A stretch of DNA of 5,647 nucleotides from an uncultured Micrococcales bacterium (GTDB lineage: Bacteria; Actinomycetota; Actinomycetes; S36-B12; UBA10799). The stretch is from positions 1 to 5,647 of the forward strand of contig CALFYG010000253.1 of assembly GCA_937952095.1 (NCBI GenBank), written 5' to 3'. The translations under genes were made by a program, and so were the position numbers. The first letter of the stretch is position 1. Every line of letters starts with the position of its first letter. The notes beneath the pieces are model-generated. The model ran no database searches, was not told where the DNA came from, and was given only the letters and a program-made list of their open reading frames with translations. Shown here piece by piece: positions 1 through 4,040 of the stretch.

Positions 1-446
1 AAGGTCATACGTCCCAGATCGGCATGGCCGCGTTGCAGAGTCGCCGTCGCGGGTCCGGCATCAGGAACGCACAGCGTGGACAGCACGCTGTTGACCAGGA
101 AGACCAGCAGACCCCCAGGGCGCAGAAGCCGGGAGGCCTCCGGCACCCAGCGCCACGGATCGCACCAGACGCTGGCGCCGTGCTCGCTGACCACCAGGTC
201 CGCGCAGCCGGTGGCCAGTGGGACCGCCTGCGCGCCGGCCCGGGCCAACGCGGCTGAGAAGAACGCCGTTCCTGCGCCGAGTTCCACCACGACGCTTCCG
301 GACACCGTCGGCAACCAGCGGTCGGGGACGCCGAACAGACCCCAGCGGATCCCGTCCCGCTCCCACATCCGCATGGCGGCATCACCGGTGTATCGGTGAT
401 TGAGCAGCGTCCAGAGGGCTCGGTTGTGGCGGAGCTCGGGATCCAT
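1..446 (-). CDS. SAM-dependent class I methyltransferase, partial, with apparent internal deletion
   Basis: This gene runs off the left edge. I translated it by hand, and 148 codons are open from the ATG at 446. The product should transfer a methyl group from S-adenosylmethionine to an unknown substrate in the cytoplasm. Motif I is visible as VVVELGAGTAFF (residues 52-63). The later core is SEHGASVWCDPWRWVPEASR (87-106), then LLRPGGLLVFLVNS and CVPDAGPA. These closely match my recollection of a common actinobacterial methyltransferase family with a SEYGASIWCDPYRWIPEAARLL-type block. Oddly, motif I is followed within about 10 residues by the strand-4 approach AVPLATGCADLVV. Relatives carry about 40 more residues there, including the acidic residue that binds the ribose of SAM. 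The frame stays open. The ATG lies 5 bases after the phosphofructokinase stop, which suggests translational coupling. No Shine-Dalgarno sequence is well placed: AAGGAG at 472-467 is about 20 bases away. The family call is firm; activity is doubtful. Confidence 0.85.
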   Translation of the reverse strand, partial: MDPELRHNRALWTLLNHRYTGDAAMRMWERDGIRWGLFGVPDRWLPTVSGSVVVELGAGTAFFSAALARAGAQAVPLATGCADLVVSEHGASVWCDPWRWVPEASRLLRPGGLLVFLVNSVLSTLCVPDAGPATATLQRGHADLGRMT

Positions 447-451
447 CGGAC

Positions 452-1678
452 TCAGTGCTCGACGTGCTCCTTGCTCCCCTTCGCCTGACCGATCCCGGAG
501 AGCAACTCCTCGAACCAGGGCTGGTCGATGTCGAACGGCTTGCCGCCGCGGATCCTCGGGAACTCGATGACGCGTAGTTCGTCACCGGCGTCCTCGTCCT
601 GACCGGTCACGCCGGACTCGCCGCGCAGCGCCGCGTCCACCGCGAGATCGGTGCACTGCTTGATCAGCGCGAGGTCCTCGTCGTTTGCGGCAGCCGACCG
701 GGCGAAGTATCCGCTCTTCCAGACCATCGTCTTCTCAGCGTTGAGCATCGCGGCGAACTGCTTGCCGAACCACTGCCCCGGGTTGACCGTGTCGAGCTTC
801 ACGTGGCCGAACGCGTCGCGGCCGACCTCCTCGCCGCGGGCCTGCATCTCCGCCACGATCTCCGCGACTCCGGCGCCCTCGGACAAGAAGATGTTGACGC
901 ACCCGACCTCGTCCATCACCGCGCGCAGGCGCTCGGCCTCGGCCGCGATGTCGAAGCCCATCTCGGGGACATACACACCGTGGATGTCCCACCCGCGGCG
1001 GTCGAGGCCGATGCCCGGGTTCCACTGCTGGGTGTCCAGCCACTCCCGGTACTTCACCGCGGTGGCCGCAGTGAGCCAGCCGCAATTGCGGCCCATGACC
1101 TCGTGGATGATCAGCATGCGGGGGTTCGAGGTGTGCTCGGCGATGATGTTCTGCGCGAAGACCGACCCCTGTTCGGCCGCGGTCCAGGCACCCAGCGACT
1201 GCTTGATCGGCACCACGTCGTTGTCGATCGTCTTGGGAAGGCCGACCACCGTGAGTTCGTAGCCGTTCTCGTGCAGGAACGCGGCGAGGTCGGCGGCGGT
1301 GGTGTTGGTGTCGTCGCCCCCGATCGTGTGCAGAACGTCGACGCCGTCCTTGGTGAGTTGATCGGCGGCCACCTTCAGCGGGTCCTGCCCGGGCTGGACC
1401 AGACCGCGCTTGACGCAATCGTCGACATTGGTGAGCTTGACGCGGCTGTTGCCGATGGGGCTGCCGCCGAACTTGTGCAGCAGTGCCGCGTTCTCGCGAA
1501 CCTCCGGAGTGACTGGCACGGAGTTCCCCAGCAGCAGGCCGTGGTAGCCGTTCAGGTACCCGATGATCTCGATCTCCGGGTCCACGGCTGTGTACTTCTC
1601 GATCAGTCCGCCGACGGCCGACGACAGACACGGGGCCAGGCCCCCGGCGGTGAGCAGAGCAACTTTGCGTACGGGCAT
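452..1678 (-). CDS. pfp: Pyrophosphate-dependent 6-phosphofructokinase (PPi-PFK)
   Basis: This cytoplasmic enzyme of 408 residues phosphorylates fructose 6-phosphate to fructose 1,6-bisphosphate. It uses pyrophosphate rather than ATP, so the step is reversible between glycolysis and gluconeogenesis. The N-terminal phosphate-binding strand is KVALLTAGGLAPCLSSAVGG (5-24). The donor-site motif is GGDDT (120-124), where the second Asp replaces the Gly of ATP enzymes. Next comes PKTIDND (148-154), with the Lys typical of PPi enzymes and the catalytic Asp152. MGRNCGWLTA (195-204) is the substrate-binding MGR motif. The Asp/Lys pair is the accepted family signature of PPi use. The open frame reaches upstream to 1900, but the extra 74 residues are low-complexity and lie outside the fold. 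I chose the ATG at 1678 because it sits directly before the first core strand. No Shine-Dalgarno precedes it. A TAGCCT -10-like box 7 bases upstream fits a leaderless transcript. The methyltransferase follows after 5 bases, probably in the same operon. Confidence 0.97.
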   Translation of the reverse strand: MPVRKVALLTAGGLAPCLSSAVGGLIEKYTAVDPEIEIIGYLNGYHGLLLGNSVPVTPEVRENAALLHKFGGSPIGNSRVKLTNVDDCVKRGLVQPGQDPLKVAADQLTKDGVDVLHTIGGDDTNTTAADLAAFLHENGYELTVVGLPKTIDNDVVPIKQSLGAWTAAEQGSVFAQNIIAEHTSNPRMLIIHEVMGRNCGWLTAATAVKYREWLDTQQWNPGIGLDRRGWDIHGVYVPEMGFDIAAEAERLRAVMDEVGCVNIFLSEGAGVAEIVAEMQARGEEVGRDAFGHVKLDTVNPGQWFGKQFAAMLNAEKTMVWKSGYFARSAAANDEDLALIKQCTDLAVDAALRGESGVTGQDEDAGDELRVIEFPRIRGGKPFDIDQPWFEELLSGIGQAKGSKEHVEH

Positions 1679-1685
1679 GGCACAG

Positions 1686-1691
1686 AGGCTA
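1686..1691 (-). promoter_or_regulatory. Candidate -10 box (TAGCCT) for leaderless phosphofructokinase transcript
   Basis: On the minus strand, TAGCCT matches the actinobacterial -10 pattern TANNNT. Seven bases separate it from the kinase ATG at 1678, so transcription would begin at or within a base or two of the start codon. Leaderless mRNAs of this layout are common in actinobacteria, and the lack of a Shine-Dalgarno sequence here agrees with one. I saw no clear -35 hexamer at 17-18 bases upstream, where the sequence is TTTCCC-like. Confidence 0.5.
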
Positions 1692-1727
1692 GTGGTGACC
1701 CTTCGGTCCGGGAAAGCCGGTGGGCGT

Positions 1728-1863
1728 ACCGAACTGGTTGAAAACCCCGATCCCAACCGCTCCACCAACCAGTAACACGCACTGACCCACCCGCTTACTC
1801 GCTCCCGCACGGCGCGTCGCGTCCAGAAGTGGTCAGCGTCAGGCGACTGCCAACCAGTTCGGT
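1728..1863. repeat. 13-base perfect inverted repeat with a third half-copy (candidate operator)
   Basis: ACCGAACTGGTTG at 1728-1740 is the exact reverse complement of CAACCAGTTCGGT at 1851-1863, with 110 bases between. An 8-base copy, CAACCAGT, occurs at 1766-1773. The arm is itself partly palindromic (ACC-N5-GGT; AAC-N2-GTT), as regulator half-sites often are. The proximal arm lies about 50-62 bases upstream of the predicted kinase transcription start, a usual place for an activator. The regulator is unknown. Coincidence is possible but unlikely for 13 perfect bases in 350. Confidence 0.45.
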
Positions 1864-1910
1864 CCGTCAGAAGGTGCCGGTAAGGTGGGCTGGCGTCCAC
1901 TTGAGGTTGT

Positions 1911-1926
1911 CGGGAAGCGGTTCCCG
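1911..1926. terminator. Short perfect hairpin, possible terminator
   Basis: CGGGAA (1911-1916) and TTCCCG (1921-1926) form a 6-base-pair stem around a GCGG tetraloop. No T-run follows on either strand, so it would have to be a U-less actinobacterial terminator or a structural element. It lies about 100 bases past the amidotransferase stop. Confidence 0.25.
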
Positions 1927-1973
1927 CGCCGCGCCAACCCCGAAAGGTCGCCCATCCGCCCGTTTTGCCGCTT

Positions 1974-2004
1974 TCACCCGACCATTCGAGGTTGAACCGG
2001 GTGA
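1974..2004 (-). terminator. Hairpin just after the amidotransferase gene, candidate terminator
   Basis: TCACCCG (1974-1980) and CGGGTGA (1998-2004) pair as a 7-base-pair GC-rich stem with a 17-base loop. On the minus strand it begins 21 bases after the amidotransferase stop codon, where a terminator is expected. No U-tract follows; the next bases are AAAGCGGCAAAACG. A weak or U-less terminator is therefore the best reading. Confidence 0.4.
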
Positions 2005-2025
2005 CCTACCAACCGCAAGTGTCCG

Positions 2026-2868
2026 CTAGAAGGTGTCGACGTTGGGGTCGGCCTCGTCCAGGAGGTGCAGATGGGCAGGTGGCCGTTCGATGCCCAGGGT
2101 CGAGGTGAACGACAGGTCCGGTCCGACGTGGATCAACTCCCCCGGATCCAGCATCCGCCAGTCCTCCTGATCGTCGATGCGCTCACTGGCGATGATCACC
2201 ACCTCGGTCGCCTGCGCAGCCTTGACCGTGTGCCCGGCAAGGGCGGAGGAGGCCACCAGTCCGGTTGCGGGGTCGACCCGCCGGCGCGCGATATGAAGAG
2301 CTCGTTGGTCGGGGTACCGCAAAGCCCACAGATGTCCCGGGGCCGCCACCAGACAATTCAGGGAGTACATCGGCACGTTGTCAGCGAGCCACCCGGCAGC
2401 CGCGATGATTCCGGCGCTGACATCGCCGCCGTGTTCCGCGGTCTTCTTCGCGATCAGCGCTGCGTACCGTTCGGAGTCGGTCTGTCCGTGGACCTGTCCC
2501 AGGTAGTCGCCGAGTTGCGCCTCCACAGCCGGCAGATCCCCGAAGCCGCCGTTGTGCGCCATGATCCGGCCGTCGAAGACGAAGGGGTGTGTGTTCTCCA
2601 GCGCATCGTGACCCGCTGTCGCCGCCCGGATGTGGGTGATCAACGTGCGGGCATCCACCGACTTCGCCTCCTTTGTGAACGCGCTGTCGGTGAAGGCGCT
2701 GCGCGGCTGCTTGTCCACGTGCGGGGTGTCGTCGTCGGCGAACCAACCGACACCCGTGCCGTCCGGGTTGCGGTGGCTCTCCACCAGGATGCTGTCCGGG
2801 GCGTCGACCAGCCAGTAGTCGACGTGGACCCGCTTCTCGCCCGCATTGATCCCGAAGAGTCGGCACAT
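2026..2868 (-). CDS. Class II glutamine amidotransferase, YafJ-like (GATase_4)
   Basis: The 280-residue protein is an N-terminal-nucleophile glutamine amidohydrolase domain standing alone, with no synthetase domain attached. Cys2 in MCRLFGI becomes the N-terminal nucleophile once Met1 is removed. Other family positions are visible: HRNPDGTG (32-39), HIRAAT (79-84), NTHPF (92-96), AHNGGF (104-109) and the TDSE loop (130-133). These bind and hydrolyse glutamine. The start is fixed because the nucleophilic Cys must be residue 2. The length matches YafJ-like proteins, whose physiological substrate is poorly defined. EgtC of ergothioneine synthesis belongs to the same superfamily, but no egtB or egtD lies beside this gene, and EgtC normally opens MCRHLG. 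The gene diverges from the CPBP protease across 50 bases and has no Shine-Dalgarno sequence. Confidence 0.95.
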   Translation of the reverse strand: MCRLFGINAGEKRVHVDYWLVDAPDSILVESHRNPDGTGVGWFADDDTPHVDKQPRSAFTDSAFTKEAKSVDARTLITHIRAATAGHDALENTHPFVFDGRIMAHNGGFGDLPAVEAQLGDYLGQVHGQTDSERYAALIAKKTAEHGGDVSAGIIAAAGWLADNVPMYSLNCLVAAPGHLWALRYPDQRALHIARRRVDPATGLVASSALAGHTVKAAQATEVVIIASERIDDQEDWRMLDPGELIHVGPDLSFTSTLGIERPPAHLHLLDEADPNVDTF

Positions 2869-2918
2869 GAGTCCAGTGTGTGCGTCGAGCGGACCACTTC
2901 GCCTGCCATGCTGCGTGC
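2869..2918. promoter_or_regulatory. 50-base divergent promoter region between amidotransferase and CPBP genes
   Basis: Only 50 bases separate the two divergent start codons, so both promoters must overlap here or lie inside the opposite gene. Neither ATG has a Shine-Dalgarno sequence. Exactly 6 bases before each ATG lies a CANNNT hexamer, one mismatch from the actinobacterial -10 pattern TANNNT. It is CACACT on the minus strand (2880-2875) and CATGCT on the plus strand (2907-2912). Both spacings would give leaderless transcripts. The boxes are weak, so the assignment is inference. Confidence 0.35.
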
Positions 2919-3908
2919 ATGACTCAAACCGCCCAGCGCTCAGCCACGGGCCGGTTCTTCGGCTACCCGTTGGTGACGATTCTGATCGCGTTCATCATCT
3001 TCGGGCCCGTCTTCGGCATCCTCTTCGCGCTGATCTCGCAGATGGTGATCCGCCTGTTCGGCGCCGCCCCGCTGCCGCCTGTCGGTTACCCGACCGACTC
3101 AGGCACCCTGCTCGCGTGGGGCTTCGGCAAGCTCCTGGCCGCCGGCGTGCTGTCCTACCTGGCCATCGTGGTCTACCGCGGCCTCATCGCGCGGGGGTGT
3201 GAAGGGCGCACGGACACCCCCGAGCTGGCCTTCACCGCGACGGCTCGCCGATGGCTATGGCTCGGTGCCGCCCTGTCGTTCGCCGTCGTGCTGGTGACCT
3301 TGGCCGGGATCGCGATCGGAGGCGGCGTCTCCGTGGGCGCCAGTACCTCGCTGGTCGGCGGGCTGCTGGCCGCGCTGGGCCTCAGTGTGTTCGCCGGCGT
3401 GGTGGAGGAACTGCTGGCCAGGGGCTCCCTGTTCCGCATAACCGAGCAGCACATCGGCTCCCTGCTGGCCCTGGTGATCACAGCCCTCGTCTTCGGTCTG
3501 CAGCACGTGGATAACCCGGGTGCGACCCTGGCGTCGACGCTGAGCGTGGCCATCGGGGGCGGGCTGATGCTGTGTGGCGTGTACATGTTCACGCGCACGC
3601 TCTGGGCGACCATCGCGGTGCACGCTGCTTGGAACTTCGGACAGTCCGTACTTGGAATCCCGGTGTCCGGCAACATCCAGACGGGCGTGGTGCAGGTGCG
3701 CCTGGAGGGACCGGAGTGGCTTACTGGGGGGGCGTTCGGCATCGAGCCGTCAGTCATCGCGCTGCTGTTGTGGACAGCCGTCTTCGCTGTGGTCGTCGTG
3801 CTGGCCGTGCGCGCGGGACGCTGGCAGTCGTGGCGCGCGGCACGCACCGCCGTGGCTGAGGGGCGAGGGTCGGAGCCCGTCGGAATCGACCCCACCCGTC
3901 CGGGCTAG
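2919..3908 (+). CDS. CPBP-family intramembrane metalloprotease (CAAX protease/Abi-like)
   Basis: This is a 329-residue polytopic membrane protein. The three conserved blocks of the family appear in order: EELLAR (163-168, the EExxxR motif), FGLQH (192-196, FxxxH) and HAAWN (235-239, HxxxN). These Glu and His residues form the metal-dependent active site in CAAX-processing enzymes. Bacterial members are called CPBP or Abi proteins and mostly have unknown substrates. Hydrophobic segments lie near residues 17-43, 63-86, 112-135, 142-162, 178-195, 202-224 and 277-298. A basic, hydrophilic tail follows. An in-frame GTG at 2880 would add 13 residues, but the ATG at 2919 puts a normal short polar head before the first membrane segment and has a -10-like hexamer 6 bases upstream. 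The next gene, a secreted protein, starts 132 bases downstream on the same strand. A link in processing would be speculation. Confidence 0.95.
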   Translation: MTQTAQRSATGRFFGYPLVTILIAFIIFGPVFGILFALISQMVIRLFGAAPLPPVGYPTDSGTLLAWGFGKLLAAGVLSYLAIVVYRGLIARGCEGRTDTPELAFTATARRWLWLGAALSFAVVLVTLAGIAIGGGVSVGASTSLVGGLLAALGLSVFAGVVEELLARGSLFRITEQHIGSLLALVITALVFGLQHVDNPGATLASTLSVAIGGGLMLCGVYMFTRTLWATIAVHAAWNFGQSVLGIPVSGNIQTGVVQVRLEGPEWLTGGAFGIEPSVIALLLWTAVFAVVVVLAVRAGRWQSWRAARTAVAEGRGSEPVGIDPTRPG

Positions 3909-3918
3909 TCCGGCTAGC
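3898..3918 (+). repeat. Tandem TCCGG(G)CTAG duplication and small hairpin at the CPBP stop codon
   Basis: GTCCGGGCTAG (3898-3908) is followed at once by TCCGGCTAG (3909-3917), a near-perfect tandem copy that repeats the TAG. The same bases can fold as GCTAG (3904-3908), a five-base loop, then CTAGC (3914-3918). A 5-base-pair stem is too weak to call a terminator with confidence. Confidence 0.3.
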
Positions 3919-3939
3919 GGTGCGCGGCCGGGACAGGCG

Positions 3940-3945
3940 TACGCT
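3940..3945 (+). promoter_or_regulatory. Candidate -10 box (TACGCT) for the BspA-like gene
   Basis: TACGCT fits the actinobacterial TANNNT -10 pattern and is the best candidate in the 132-base gap before the secreted-protein gene. It would start a transcript near 3952, with an untranslated leader of about 90 bases. That leader contains a small hairpin, GGTCC (4002-4006) with GGACC (4011-4015). No convincing -35 box is seen, so read-through from the protease gene is an alternative. Confidence 0.3.
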
Positions 3946-4029
3946 GATCTTGGTCGACGCCATCCGTCTCATCGCGGGCAGGTCGCGGACGCCGACTCCT
4001 AGGTCCGCCGGGACCGCCCCCGACGGCGT

Positions 4030-4037
4030 GGGGTGGG
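4030..4037 (+). promoter_or_regulatory. Weak G-rich ribosome binding site before the BspA-like gene
   Basis: GGGGTGGG ends 3 bases before the ATG at 4041. It is a poor, closely spaced match to GGAGG but is the only purine-rich stretch available. It supports this ATG, which also yields a clean signal peptide, over the internal ATG at 4065. Confidence 0.35.
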
Positions 4038-4040
4038 CAC

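Larger units (their letters stand above)
1679..2025. other. 347-base intergenic region upstream of the phosphofructokinase gene
   Basis: No convincing gene lies here on either strand; the open frames crossing it are shadows or the spurious N-terminal extension of the kinase. The part nearest the kinase holds a -10-like box (1686-1691). Farther upstream are an inverted repeat with arms at 1728-1740 and 1851-1863, and a third partial copy of the arm at 1766-1773. The minus strand of 1752-1770 is rich in GG runs. Two hairpins (1911-1926 and 1974-2004) lie downstream of the amidotransferase stop. The region therefore probably combines the 3' end of the amidotransferase transcript with the promoter and operator of the kinase. 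I saw no tRNA or recognisable riboswitch. Confidence 0.7.

Noticed and set aside
5..385. Minus-strand open frames at 5-385 and 61-366
   Set aside because: They are other frames of the methyltransferase. The third frame from the ATG at 446 carries motif I and the downstream family block.
803..1741. Long plus-strand open frame opposite the kinase
   Set aside because: It is an antisense shadow of a strongly conserved gene in high-GC DNA, with no recognisable domain.
1679..1900. N-terminal 74-residue extension of the phosphofructokinase from an ATG at 1900
   Set aside because: The extension has no family resemblance, crosses the candidate promoter and inverted repeat, and the enzyme fold begins right after the Met at 1678.
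1974..2004. tRNA, because of GGTTCAACC/CGAA-like bases on the minus strand
   Set aside because: No acceptor stem, anticodon arm or proper T-loop pairs around it; a simple hairpin explains the sequence.
2026..2868. EgtC (ergothioneine biosynthesis) identity for the amidotransferase
   Set aside because: No ergothioneine genes lie beside it and the N-terminus is MCRLFG rather than the MCRHLG style; a YafJ-like call fits better.
2880..2918. GTG start at 2880 for the CPBP protease
   Set aside because: It would add 13 residues not needed by the fold and has no ribosome binding site; the ATG at 2919 is favoured, though not proved.
2065..2922. Long plus-strand open frame opposite the amidotransferase
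   Set aside because: It is an antisense shadow. The minus strand carries all catalytic motifs of a class II amidotransferase.
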